Made by a program: the position numbers and the translations under genes. A DNA stretch of 24,510 nucleotides from Acidilobaceae archaeon. Its GTDB lineage: Archaea; Thermoproteota; Thermoprotei_A; Sulfolobales; Acidilobaceae. The stretch's first letter is position 1; each line of letters starts with the position of its first letter. Where the stretch lies: assembly GCA_027044005.1 (NCBI GenBank), contig JALUDK010000365.1:1-24510 (forward strand). The letters are read 5' to 3'. The notes under the pieces were generated by a model that saw only the letters and a program-made list of their open reading frames with translations, ran no database searches and was not told the origin of the DNA. Positions 1-7,859 of this stretch are shown here, piece after piece.

Positions 1-1
1 T

Positions 2-385
2 AAAAACGGAAATTTTGATATAATGGGATATTTTTTCGGTTCGGTACTTGGAATAAATAACAATGATATTTTTCTAATTTCTTCGGTTTCTATATTGTTT
101 ACCGCTATTTTATTATTTTTTTTCAAAGAATTTATATTTATAACATTTGATGAAGAAGTGGCACAGGTTTCAGGTATTAACGTAAATCTTTTTGACTCTT
201 TATTACTTATAATTCTTTCAACAACTATTGTTGTCAGTATAAAATTGATTGGAATTATTCTTGTGAGTGCATTACTTATTTTGCCGGGAAGCTTTGCTTT
301 GATTTTTTGCAAAAATTATAAAGATTCTTTTATTGTCAGCATCATATATTGTATTGTTATATATTTTTATGTCGAGTACATCTAG
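2..385 (+). pseudogene. Partial metal-ABC transporter permease (ZnuB/ABC-3 family), bacterial-like, both ends missing
   Basis: The frame is open from the left edge, so the ATG at 23 is internal rather than a start. The product is very hydrophobic, with at least three membrane segments. It carries an ABC-3 permease signature: an FDIMGYFFGS stretch, then a cytoplasmic segment with EEVAQVSGINVN, then IKLIGIILVSALLILPG. Such permeases form the membrane channel for zinc, manganese or iron uptake. The family continues with more transmembrane sequence and a conserved C-terminus, but here similarity seems to stop near 350 and the frame then runs by chance into a stop at 383-385. Base composition is about a quarter G+C by eye and codons are A/T-ending, unlike everything right of ~640. 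Seen: composition and motifs. Inferred: foreign DNA joined to the archaeal sequence. Family call is fairly sure; origin is not. Confidence 0.6.
330..372. other. Probable chimeric or insertion junction
   Basis: A bacterial-like permease reading frame on the plus strand and an exported-protein frame on the minus strand collide here. Permease-like sequence is convincing to about 350. Minus-strand sequence resembling the beta-rich protein is convincing down to about 340-366. The stretch between is repetitive tat/tgt sequence that could provide microhomology. The precise breakpoint cannot be set by eye. Confidence 0.5.
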
Positions 386-625
386 TGGTAGTGTTATGTT
401 TATATATGCTGTATTGTTTCCTCCTGTATATATGTCATATTGCTGTATTTGAATTATATTATTTTTCTTGTTTACTATTATTATTTTCCCGTCGTGGATA
501 GTATAGTCTCCGTGGTCTATATTCAGTATGAGTTGTGCATGAGATACTATTGCTATGATTATTGGTATTATAGTAACAAATATTAATAAGAATTTCTTTG
601 TTGTTTGTCTGCTGTTTGTGTTCAC
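366..625 (-). CDS. Hypothetical exported protein, 3' part lost
   Basis: It starts at a GTG (625-623), 30 bases beyond the end of the PEP synthase gene and in the same direction. Residues 1-11 are polar with two lysines; residues ~12-30 are a hydrophobic Ile/Val-rich segment ending near SHA-Q, which reads as a signal peptide or anchor. The mature part is short and beta-rich with many N/I/Y residues (GDYTIHDGKIIIV), and contains possible N-glycosylation sequons (NNT, NIT). This resembles one blade of a surface beta-propeller, but that is only a guess. The frame stays open to 272, but the section beyond about 366 coincides with the foreign-looking permease piece, so the true C-terminus is probably missing. 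G+C is lower than in the downstream housekeeping genes, as is common for archaeal surface proteins. Function unknown. Confidence 0.45.
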
Positions 626-655
626 TGTGTTGCGCCCTTGGGTCTCTGGGCTTCT

Positions 656-3082
656 TTATCCTCTTTTTAGTGCTTTCTCGAGTAGTATGCGCTGCTCTAT
701 GCTTGCAACTGTCCTCCGTACTCTTATTACTGCGTCCGGGTTTACGCTTATCGAGTCTATTCCTTTTCTAACTAGGAATTCGACTACCTCTGGGTATACG
801 CTTGGTGCTTGTCCGCATATGCTGGCGGTTATGCCGTTCTTGTGTGCTGCGTCTATTATCATTTCCATGGCTTTGAGTACTGCCGGGTCTCTCTCGTCGA
901 AGTATCCCATCCTGGCTAGTAGGCCGCTGTCCCTGTCGGCTCCTAGTACTAGCTGTGTTAGGTCGTTGCTCCCTATGCTGAAGCCGTCTATTATCTTTGC
1001 GAACTCGTCTGCTAGGAATACTGTGCTTGGCACCTCAACCATTATCCATACCTTGAAGTCTTTGCCCCTGTATAGGCCCTCGTCCTCCATTATCTTTATT
1101 GCCCTTTCTAGCTCCCATGTTGTCCTTACGAATGGGAACATCACCCAGACATTCTTTAGGCCCCACTCGTCCCTTACCTTCTTTATGGCTCTTACCTCTA
1201 GCCTGAATGCTGGCTCATACTTCTCTGATATGTACCTTGATACACCCCTCCACCCTATCATGGGGTTTCTCTCGTTTATCTCGTACTTCTCTCCGCCCTT
1301 CAACCCCTTGTACTCGTTCGTCTTGAAGTCGCTAAACCTTACTACAACGGGTCTCGGGTAGATTGCGCTGGCTACCTTGGCTATTCCCTCCGCTAGCTTG
1401 TCTACGAAGAATACTCCCCTGCCCTGGTCTATAAGGTATAGTGGATGGTATCCTATCCAGCTCGATATTATGAATTCTATCCTCATTAGCCCGATCCCGT
1501 CGAACGGAAGGTTCTTGTACCTGTCTATCTCCTCTGGCTGTCCCAGATTCATATAGATCTTGGTTGCTGTTACAGGGTGCAGGTTTACAAGTATCTCGGC
1601 GGGCACCGCAGCCTCGGCGGGCTTCTCCTCTTCCTCCTTCGCAAGCTCACCGTAGTAGACGACCCCCCGGGACCCGTCCACCGTGACTACCATACCATCC
1701 TTCAGCTTAGTGGTCGCCTCTCCCGTGCCTACAACAGCTGGTATCCCGAGCTCTCTTGCAACTATTGCAGCGTGAGCGGTCATACCGCCCTCATCCGTCA
1801 CTATAGCTGAGGCTAGCTTCATGTAGGGGACCCAGTCCGGGTCCGTCATCTTAGTGACTAGCACGTCCCCCTTCTCCATCTTCTTCTTAGCCTCGTCTAC
1901 CGTTAGAGCCACCTTAACCCTGCCCGACGCTATGCCTGGGCTAGCTGGGACTCCCCTGACCAGGACCTCCCCCGTCTTCTCCTCTACCCTCTCCTCCTCT
2001 ACCTGCTCCTTGGACCTCCTGCTCCACACCGTCTCCGGCCTTGCCTGTACCAGGAATATGTTGCTACCCTGGGGCATGTCGGAGTCTATCGCCCACTCTA
2101 TATCCATTGGTCTGCCGAAGACCTGCTCCACCTTGAGCCCCATCTCGGCTAGGGACTTCGCCTCCTCCTCCGTTATCGACGGCTTGTCCCTCCTTATCCC
2201 GTACCTCTCTATTATCCTAGCCACCCCGGGCGTCTTCTCCCTTATCTTGTCCAACTCCTCATCGCTGCCGGGAAGCTCCACCTCTACGTTTCTACCCAGC
2301 TCCTCATCGTAGAATAGCGCCTTGTCCTTTTCCGATATCCTAGCTTCAAGTATCTCCAGCGTCCCCTTGTCTAGGATGAACGTGTCAGGGGTTACCTTGC
2401 CTCCCACTATGAACTCTCCTAGGCCCCAGATCGACTCGACGACAATCTTACTCTCATCCCCGGTCACCGGGTGTATTGTAAACATGACCCCGCTACTCCT
2501 ACTGTTAACCATCTTCTGTACAACCACCGCCATGTAGGCTGCCTCGTGGTCTATGTTCAGGGAGTCCCTGTAGCTGAGGGCCCTCGCTGTCCATAGGCTA
2601 GCCCACGCCTTCTTCACATGCTCCACTACAGCGTCCTCTCCCTGTACATTGAGGTAAGTCTCCTGCTGCCCGGCGAAGCTGGCCTCTGGGAGGTCTTCTA
2701 GGGTTGCACTGCTCCTGACCGCGACTCTGGGCTCCTCTATACCCACCTGGCTACCAAGCCTCCTGTAGGCCTGGATTATCTCGTTCCTTATCCTTGAGGG
2801 CATGGGGGTCCGGATGAACTTGCTCCGTATAAGGGAGCTGGCCTTCTCATATTCCTCAGGCTTCCCGCTGACTATAACTTCCTCTATTATGTGCCTTATG
2901 AACCCGGCTATCCCCGTCTCGAATATGAACTGCTTGTAGGCCTCGCTCGTGACCACGAAGCCTGGGGGGACGGGAATACCGTTTGAGATCATAGTGCCTA
3001 GGCCCGCGGCCTTTCCACCGACAAGGGTCTTGTCGTGGCGTGGTATCTCGTCCAGCCAGACAATGAGAGGAGCCTGAGCCAC
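656..3082 (-). CDS. ppsA: Phosphoenolpyruvate synthase (pyruvate, water dikinase)
   Basis: Cytosolic enzyme that makes PEP from pyruvate, ATP and water (AMP and phosphate released), the entry to gluconeogenesis in archaea; it may also run toward pyruvate. At 808 residues it has the normal family length. Order of domains: N-terminal ATP-grasp nucleotide-binding domain (~1-340, with VGGKAAGLG near the start and AVRSSATLEDLPEASFAGQQ), central swivelling phosphohistidine domain (GGMTAHAAIVARELGIPAVVG, catalytic His ~437), and C-terminal PEP/pyruvate TIM barrel (GIGLMRIEF; SIGSNDLTQLVLG; SICGQAPS with catalytic Cys ~756). All key residues are present. The start is GTG 3082-3080, with AT-rich promoter-like sequence at about 3110-3160 upstream and a weak ribosome-binding site. 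The truncated exported protein lies 30 bases downstream. Confidence 0.97.
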   Translation of the reverse strand: MAQAPLIVWLDEIPRHDKTLVGGKAAGLGTMISNGIPVPPGFVVTSEAYKQFIFETGIAGFIRHIIEEVIVSGKPEEYEKASSLIRSKFIRTPMPSRIRNEIIQAYRRLGSQVGIEEPRVAVRSSATLEDLPEASFAGQQETYLNVQGEDAVVEHVKKAWASLWTARALSYRDSLNIDHEAAYMAVVVQKMVNSRSSGVMFTIHPVTGDESKIVVESIWGLGEFIVGGKVTPDTFILDKGTLEILEARISEKDKALFYDEELGRNVEVELPGSDEELDKIREKTPGVARIIERYGIRRDKPSITEEEAKSLAEMGLKVEQVFGRPMDIEWAIDSDMPQGSNIFLVQARPETVWSRRSKEQVEEERVEEKTGEVLVRGVPASPGIASGRVKVALTVDEAKKKMEKGDVLVTKMTDPDWVPYMKLASAIVTDEGGMTAHAAIVARELGIPAVVGTGEATTKLKDGMVVTVDGSRGVVYYGELAKEEEEKPAEAAVPAEILVNLHPVTATKIYMNLGQPEEIDRYKNLPFDGIGLMRIEFIISSWIGYHPLYLIDQGRGVFFVDKLAEGIAKVASAIYPRPVVVRFSDFKTNEYKGLKGGEKYEINERNPMIGWRGVSRYISEKYEPAFRLEVRAIKKVRDEWGLKNVWVMFPFVRTTWELERAIKIMEDEGLYRGKDFKVWIMVEVPSTVFLADEFAKIIDGFSIGSNDLTQLVLGADRDSGLLARMGYFDERDPAVLKAMEMIIDAAHKNGITASICGQAPSVYPEVVEFLVRKGIDSISVNPDAVIRVRRTVASIEQRILLEKALKRG

Positions 3083-3192
3083 CCTGTAGCACCATGGTGA
3101 CTCGTATTGTTTCCTGCTAATTATTTTACTGTTCTCATATACCGTTACATCTAAAACAGTATACTTTTAGGCTCCGGCTTCACTAGGCCTGG

Positions 3193-4527
3193 CTATGTGC
3201 TCAGCATTTCCTTGGCGACTCTACCAGCATCCTCCAGCCTGGCCTCTCTCCTCTCCTTCGTCCTTGTATCGTAGATCGTGGCAGTACCGGCTTCTGCCTC
3301 CTTAGCCCCGACGTAAACCAGGAGCCTTATGCCCAGCCTCTGCGCCTTCCTCCTCTGAACCCCGGGGCTTGCCATGCTCAAGTCGATCCTCGTCCTTACC
3401 CCCGCGCTCCTCAACACCCTGGCCACCCTCCAGGCGTAGGAGTAGACCTCCTTGTCTAGCACCACCACCATTGCCTCGGTCACGGTCTTCTCCTTGAGCG
3501 TGTATAGCCCCAACTCTAGGCCAGCATCTATGATCCTCTCTATACCTATGCTGGCTCCTGTAGCGGGTATCTGCGTGTTTGTGAAGAGGCCTATGAGGTT
3601 GTCATATCTCCCGCCTCCAGCAACGCTACCTATCCTTGGCCTGTCTAGTACAACCTCGAGTATGGGGCCTGTATAGTAGTCGAGCCCCCTAACCAGGCTC
3701 AGGTCCACGACTACACTACTATTATCCACAAGCCCTATAATACTCTCGAGGTGCTTCACTGCATCAGCAACTAGCTTGTTGCCTCCGTACCTCCTAGCTA
3801 CCTCCCCCAGCAGCTCGCCGGGGTCTCCCTGAATCGATATTATATCGATTATCCTATCCACCGTCGAATCCTGGAGCCCCAGCTTGAGCAGCTCACCCCT
3901 AACCCCATCAACCCCGATCTTGTCAAGCTTATCTATCGCCCTATAGACTGGCAGTATAGCATTGCCCAGACTAAGCTCCTCCTCGAATATGCCCCTGAGT
4001 AGCCTCCTATCGTTTAGCCTAACCTTGAAGCCGCTGGAGAACCCAAGCTCCCTGATAACGTCTATAACAAGCTCCACGATCTCGGCATCGGCCTCCGGAT
4101 GGGGGGATCCGACTATGTCTGCATCGCACTGGTAGAACTCCCGGTACCTACCCTTCTGAGGCTCCTCGTGCCTCCACACCGGGCCAATGTGGTACCTTTT
4201 GAACGGCATAGGTATGTCTCTGTGCGTGGCCACGAATCTCGCCATGGGGACGGTTAGGTCATACCTTAGGGCATACTCTCGGCCGCTCCACTTGTCTGTG
4301 AACCTCCATATCAGCCTGTTCTCAGCCTCCTCGCCATACTTCCCTGCCAGGGTCTCCCAGTACTCCAGGGCTGGTGTGTCTATGGGATCGAAGCCGTACC
4401 TCTGGAATACGCGCTCAACCCTGGATAGTAGGTTTTTCCTAAGTATCATGAGGTCTGGCGGGAAATCCCTGAATCCCCTGGGCGGCCTCGGGCTCGTCCC
4501 TGCCAGCGCTCGGCACCCCGCTTTCAT
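3193..4527 (-). CDS. hisS: Histidyl-tRNA synthetase
   Basis: Class II synthetase that charges tRNA-His. The 444 residues are close to the usual 420-450. Motif 1 lies near GFDPIDTPALEY; motif 2 is YHIGPVWRHEEPQKGRYREF followed by YQCDADIVG; the histidine-specific loops LVRGLDYYTG and AGGGRYDNLI are intact; motif 3 is ATGASIGIERI. A C-terminal anticodon-binding domain follows (~345-444). The ATG at 4527 is the only good start: a TATA-like element (4561-4568) lies about 35 bases upstream. The gene starts 58 bases after the radical SAM gene ends, and probably has its own promoter. Nothing odd is seen. Confidence 0.97.
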   Translation of the reverse strand: MKAGCRALAGTSPRPPRGFRDFPPDLMILRKNLLSRVERVFQRYGFDPIDTPALEYWETLAGKYGEEAENRLIWRFTDKWSGREYALRYDLTVPMARFVATHRDIPMPFKRYHIGPVWRHEEPQKGRYREFYQCDADIVGSPHPEADAEIVELVIDVIRELGFSSGFKVRLNDRRLLRGIFEEELSLGNAILPVYRAIDKLDKIGVDGVRGELLKLGLQDSTVDRIIDIISIQGDPGELLGEVARRYGGNKLVADAVKHLESIIGLVDNSSVVVDLSLVRGLDYYTGPILEVVLDRPRIGSVAGGGRYDNLIGLFTNTQIPATGASIGIERIIDAGLELGLYTLKEKTVTEAMVVVLDKEVYSYAWRVARVLRSAGVRTRIDLSMASPGVQRRKAQRLGIRLLVYVGAKEAEAGTATIYDTRTKERREARLEDAGRVAKEMLST

Positions 4528-4560
4528 TCTACCGCTACTGACTCCAGGTGGGCCCCGGAG

Positions 4561-4568
4561 TATAATAG
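4561..4568 (-). promoter_or_regulatory. Probable TATA box for hisS
   Basis: Minus-strand ctattata lies about 35 bases before the hisS ATG, in otherwise G+C-rich sequence. Expected transcription start is near 4538. Assigned by spacing only. Confidence 0.4.
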
Positions 4569-4584
4569 ATGCGGCCCCAACCAG

Positions 4585-5580
4585 CTAGGTGCAGGGCTCC
4601 TCTCCTATCCTGGGCTCCCTCTTCCTCGTTGGGTATGCCTCCACAATCCTGCTATCGCAACCCTCCACACAGTATCCTGGAGGGACTTGTAGTACGGCTC
4701 CCCCGCACTTAGCCTCCACCCATTCTAGCGTGCCCTCCCCGGTCTCCTCTTCATACCACGCTTTGTCTAGGCTAGCTGCCCTCCTGAGCCTGTTCCTGGT
4801 CTGTATGGAGTCCTTGAAGCTTGCAGGGCAGAAGTGGACTGGTATACTGGTGTTCTCCCTGGCCCATTCTAGGACCTCTAGTGCTGCCTCGTAGGATCCC
4901 TCGACTGTGAAGGGCCTCTTCCTGCTCTCCCTGTAGCCCCGGGCTAGTAGCCCCCTGGTATTGGGCTCCACGAACTCCATCTCGTTTAGGTTAACGAATT
5001 TGGCGCCGGATCGCCATGCAGCCAGTATGACTTTCTTGGCCCATTCCACCATCCTGGGCGCTATTGGTATCTCGACCCCTACATCCATCCCTGTATGAAG
5101 CACCGCTAGCCTTATCCTGTCCTCGAACCCCTCAACTGTGGGGTGGAACCGTATCTCGTCCAGGCCAGCCTTGTCCAGTGCCTTGAGCGCCTCTATTGTA
5201 GCGTACCTACCGCTAGTGTAGAGGTGAATATGGAATCCTGGCCCCATAGCGTCCTTTAGTGACGTGATCACCTCGATGGTCCTATCTAGGGCTATTAGCG
5301 GGTCGCCGCCCGTTATGCTTGCCCCCTGTGCTCCTATCCTCTGCACCTCGGCTACAAGATCCTCTACGGTATCAACCCTCTCTTCGTTGACGTAGAACAC
5401 GTCGTGTCCCAGCCTGTCCCTGCTGACGGGACAGTAGAAGCAGGAGTCGTCGCAGAGGCCAGTTACGAATACTACTGCCTTCACGCCAGCATAGCATAGG
5501 CTACAGCCCAGTGCCGGCTCCGGCCTACTGTATAGCCCCTTCACTGGCGTCCCTGCTAGCCGCTGAATCCTTATAGCCAC
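4585..5580 (-). CDS. Radical SAM protein of the archaeal COG2108 type
   Basis: 331 residues. The 4Fe-4S cluster motif for S-adenosylmethionine cleavage is C43-x3-C47-x2-C50 within TGLCDDSCFYCPVSRD; a preceding pair C26/C29 (GCSLC) sits where this archaeal family has conserved cysteines. ITGGDPL (~91-97) matches the GGE-like SAM-binding motif. Further cysteines occur near the C-terminus (HFCPAS, AKCGG, GYCVEGC), which could bind a second metal or cluster. The family is distantly related to pyruvate formate-lyase activating enzymes, but its substrate is not known to me. The start is GTG 5580. An AT-rich block 45-65 bases upstream can serve this gene and the divergent AbrB-PhoU gene. Superfamily certain, family likely, reaction unknown. 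Confidence 0.88.
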   Translation of the reverse strand: MAIRIQRLAGTPVKGLYSRPEPALGCSLCYAGVKAVVFVTGLCDDSCFYCPVSRDRLGHDVFYVNEERVDTVEDLVAEVQRIGAQGASITGGDPLIALDRTIEVITSLKDAMGPGFHIHLYTSGRYATIEALKALDKAGLDEIRFHPTVEGFEDRIRLAVLHTGMDVGVEIPIAPRMVEWAKKVILAAWRSGAKFVNLNEMEFVEPNTRGLLARGYRESRKRPFTVEGSYEAALEVLEWARENTSIPVHFCPASFKDSIQTRNRLRRAASLDKAWYEEETGEGTLEWVEAKCGGAVLQVPPGYCVEGCDSRIVEAYPTRKREPRIGEEPCT

Positions 5581-5625
5581 TGTCCATCTAAACCCCGCGT
5601 CTTGGAGCCTGTTCCAGGGCGTACC

Positions 5626-5647
5626 TATTAATATATAATGTTTATAT
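5626..5647. promoter_or_regulatory. AT-rich divergent promoter block
   Basis: A 22-base run of A/T with one G sits between two divergent genes. Minus-strand TATA candidates (5628-5640) suit the radical SAM gene; a plus-strand tttatat (5641-5647) suits the regulator at 5717, with expected start of transcription near 5670. Confidence 0.45.
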
Positions 5648-5665
5648 CGCTAGGCAATATCTTTA

Positions 5666-5679
5666 CATGTGGAAACATG
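5666..5679. promoter_or_regulatory. Inverted repeat at the expected transcription start of the AbrB-PhoU gene
   Basis: catgt-ggaa-acatg has perfect 5-bp arms and a 4-base spacer, about 25 bases past the plus-strand TATA candidate. The position suits an operator, possibly autoregulatory because the gene product has an AbrB DNA-binding domain. Arms this short can occur by chance. Confidence 0.3.
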
Positions 5680-5716
5680 AGGATCCGGCGCCCGGGGCAT
5701 GATTGCAGTGGAGGCG

Positions 5717-6685
5717 ATGATAGAAGCCAGGAAGATACAGAAGCTGGGTAGCAGCTCCCTTATCGTTACGCTGCCCAGGAGCTGGGTCAAGAGGAACCAG
5801 ATATCCCAGGGCGACATAGTCTATATCATAGATGAGGGACGCTCCATAAGGATAATACCATCATCTACAAAGGCAAACATACACAATATAACGATGGACC
5901 TCTCCAAACTCAAAGATGCAAGGCTAGCCTCGATGACCGTTAGCTGCATCTACACTCTAGGCTACGACGAGGTAGAGCTGCTTTTATCGAAGGACGCTGA
6001 CGTATTATCAACGCTCAGCAACATAAGGTCGAGCGCAAGCAGGCTCCTCGGCCTCGATATAGTAGACCACAACGATACCTCGATAAAAGTTAGGGTTGTG
6101 ATAGACCAGACCAGACTGGATGTGAGGACCACAATCAAGGGCATGACCAACACCGTTGCGCTGTCAGTCGAGGTCCTCGAGAGGGCCGTGAAGGGCGTTG
6201 AGCCTAGACCCAAGATACTCGAGGAGGCCACTTATATAAGGAATGAACTATTCAAGAACCAGCACCTTATAATAAGGCTAATGATAAGTAACGGCTACAT
6301 GGTCTCCGGAAACGGGGAGTATACGCACGGGGTCCTCATCGGCACCAGCCTACTAGCCATAGTAGGGGAGAGTATGCTAGACGCGATCTACAAGATCACT
6401 AAGAATAACTTCACCGTCTCGAAGAGCACAGCATCCCTGCTCTGGGAGCTCAAGAGGCTAGTCCCGATAGTGGGCTACACTCTCTCGAACCCGAGTATAA
6501 AGAGGAGCAAAGAGTCGATATACACAATTGTAAAGCTGAGGGAGGAGATAGGCCAGAGGATCTCTGAGGCAAAGGAGCCGGGCGACTTGATACTATTAAC
6601 CAAGATAGATGACGCACTAAGGGTACTACAGATAATAGCCTACACAAGCTTCTGCGCCGCCACGTCAAGCCTCGTAGTAAAGTAG
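5717..6685 (+). CDS. AbrB-domain/PhoU-like regulator
   Basis: 322 residues from ATG 5717 (328 from ATG 5699). Residues ~1-45 form a swapped-hairpin AbrB/SpoVT DNA-binding domain (RKIQKLGSSSLIVTLPRSWV then QGDIVYI), the normal N-terminus of archaeal 'phosphate uptake regulator' proteins. The rest (~80-322) is alpha-helical and matches a PhoU-like domain in length and pattern (LRSSASRLLGLDIV; VALSVEVLERAVKG). I chose 5717 because homologues begin close to the RKxQKLG motif; a GGAGG sits only two bases before it, so 5699 cannot be excluded. Known family role: sensing or tuning phosphate uptake, or general metal/phosphate-linked regulation. No Pst transporter gene is next to it, so the target is open. 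The small unknown gene at 6699 follows by 13 bases and is probably cotranscribed. Confidence 0.85.
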   Translation: MIEARKIQKLGSSSLIVTLPRSWVKRNQISQGDIVYIIDEGRSIRIIPSSTKANIHNITMDLSKLKDARLASMTVSCIYTLGYDEVELLLSKDADVLSTLSNIRSSASRLLGLDIVDHNDTSIKVRVVIDQTRLDVRTTIKGMTNTVALSVEVLERAVKGVEPRPKILEEATYIRNELFKNQHLIIRLMISNGYMVSGNGEYTHGVLIGTSLLAIVGESMLDAIYKITKNNFTVSKSTASLLWELKRLVPIVGYTLSNPSIKRSKESIYTIVKLREEIGQRISEAKEPGDLILLTKIDDALRVLQIIAYTSFCAATSSLVVK

Positions 6686-6698
6686 CGGGTTACCGGCT

Positions 6699-7052
6699 TT
6701 GTGTAAGAGGCGCCTCCACGCCCGGATCGAGGTGAGGACGCCCGGGGGTGCGTGGAGGCGCTACAAGGCCACAGTCTACCTACACCCTAGGGGGTGCATG
6801 AAGGCATCCCAAACCCACCTGGATATCCACTTCAACACGATCCCAGAGCCGCTGCGCGACCTCTTATTCCAGCGTGGCCTGACAGCTAGGTGTACCCTAG
6901 CCCGGGGAGTCCTACTAGTGCACCTGGGGCTTGTAGAGGCTAGGCTCACCGGCTTAGGCATAGACCCTGGACGGGCATCCTTATCCAGCAGGTGCTATAT
7001 GTATAGAAAAAGGGATGGCGAGGTATACCTTTCACTGCCCTGGCTATCTTAG
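6699..7052 (+). CDS. Small hypothetical protein
   Basis: 117 residues, basic and Arg/Leu rich, with no signal peptide or membrane helix. It begins at TTG 6699 (MCKRRLHARIEVRTPGG); GTG 6732 is an alternative. There are four cysteines (positions 2, 34, 62 and 98), not in a tidy zinc-finger spacing. Alternating hydrophobics (ARIEVRT, ATVYLHPRG, LDIHFNT) suggest a beta-barrel or sandwich of about 100 residues. It lies 13 bases downstream of the AbrB-PhoU-like gene and ends one base from the superoxide dismutase stop on the other strand. The clean fit between neighbours and the G+C-rich codon pattern support a real gene. I do not recognise the family. Confidence 0.6.
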   Translation: MCKRRLHARIEVRTPGGAWRRYKATVYLHPRGCMKASQTHLDIHFNTIPEPLRDLLFQRGLTARCTLARGVLLVHLGLVEARLTGLGIDPGRASLSSRCYMYRKRDGEVYLSLPWLS

Positions 7053-7053
7053 C

Positions 7054-7713
7054 CTACTTTGGGGGGAATGGTAGGTCTAGCTTGAATAGTGGGGCCGATC
7101 CGTTTATTGCCCTCTCGTACCTGGCTGCAACGTCGTCCCAGTTGACAACGTTCCACCAGTTCTCTACGTAGCTGCCCCTGTCATTCTTGTACTGTAGGTA
7201 GTAGGCGTGCTCCCACACGTCTATTACTAGTATGGGTACTAGGCCGGCGGTGGCTAGGACATTGTGCTTCTCTATCTGGCCTATCCTAAGCTCCCCTGTT
7301 AGCGGGTCCACGGCTAGGAAGGCCCATCCCACGCCCTCAACCTGCTTGGCCGCTGCTGAGAACAGCTTCTTGAACCCCTCGAAGCCGCCGAACTGCTTCT
7401 CTATAGCGTCGGCCAGGCTGCCTCCGGGGGTACCTCCTCCCTTGCCCTGGGGAGCCATGTTTGGCCAGAATATTGAATGCATTATGTGGCCTCCGTAGTT
7501 GAATGAGAAGTCCCTCAGCACCGCCTTCACATTGATCTCTGCCTCTCCCTTTAGGTACTTCTCTATCTTCTCAAGCGCCGCGTTCGCCCCCTTAACGTAT
7601 GCGTTGTGGTGCTTCTGGTGGTGGAGCTTCATTATCTCCTCTATTATGTAGGGCTCTAGGGCGTTGTATGCGTAGGGGAGTGGGGGTAGCTCATACCTAG
7701 CGAATCCGACCAT
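7054..7713 (-). CDS. sod: Iron/manganese superoxide dismutase
   Basis: Cytosolic enzyme converting superoxide to oxygen and peroxide. 219 residues. The N-terminal helical hairpin has KLHHQKHHNAYVKG (metal ligand His31); NYGGHIMHSIFW gives His79; DVWEHAYYLQY gives Asp165 and His169. All four ligands are present; Fe versus Mn cannot be decided by eye. I chose ATG 7713 because a GGAGGTG stands six bases before it and homologues start MVxFxRYELPPLPY; the frame also offers an ATG at 7734 with no useful ribosome-binding site. A TATA-like element is at 7771-7780. It implies exposure to oxygen or redox stress. It is very like the Aeropyrum enzyme from memory, not from a search. Confidence 0.97.
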   Translation of the reverse strand: MVGFARYELPPLPYAYNALEPYIIEEIMKLHHQKHHNAYVKGANAALEKIEKYLKGEAEINVKAVLRDFSFNYGGHIMHSIFWPNMAPQGKGGGTPGGSLADAIEKQFGGFEGFKKLFSAAAKQVEGVGWAFLAVDPLTGELRIGQIEKHNVLATAGLVPILVIDVWEHAYYLQYKNDRGSYVENWWNVVNWDDVAARYERAINGSAPLFKLDLPFPPK

Positions 7714-7770
7714 TCCCTTCACCTCCTGGTCCATCCTCTGACATGTACTATAATCTAGCTTTTTACAGGT

Positions 7771-7780
7771 GATATATACC
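7771..7780 (-). promoter_or_regulatory. Probable TATA box for superoxide dismutase
   Basis: Minus-strand ggtatatatc; expected transcription start is ~7749, leaving a leader of about 36 bases that carries the GGAGGTG before ATG 7713. Confidence 0.45.
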
Positions 7781-7859
7781 TAACCTCTTCCTGGGCCCGT
7801 TCTACACCTTAGACTCTTAATTACCCTACTAGCCTATGATCCTCCTAGGTGTCTAGCCG

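Noticed and set aside
555..1361. 268-residue plus-strand frame opposite ppsA
   Set aside because: Ser/Leu/Thr-rich shadow of a clear PEP synthase gene; no start signals.
3832..3850. Inverted repeat aatcgata-tta-tatcgatt inside hisS
   Set aside because: It falls within codons for the conserved-looking RIIDIISIQ stretch of HisRS and is explained by repeated Ile/Asp codons.
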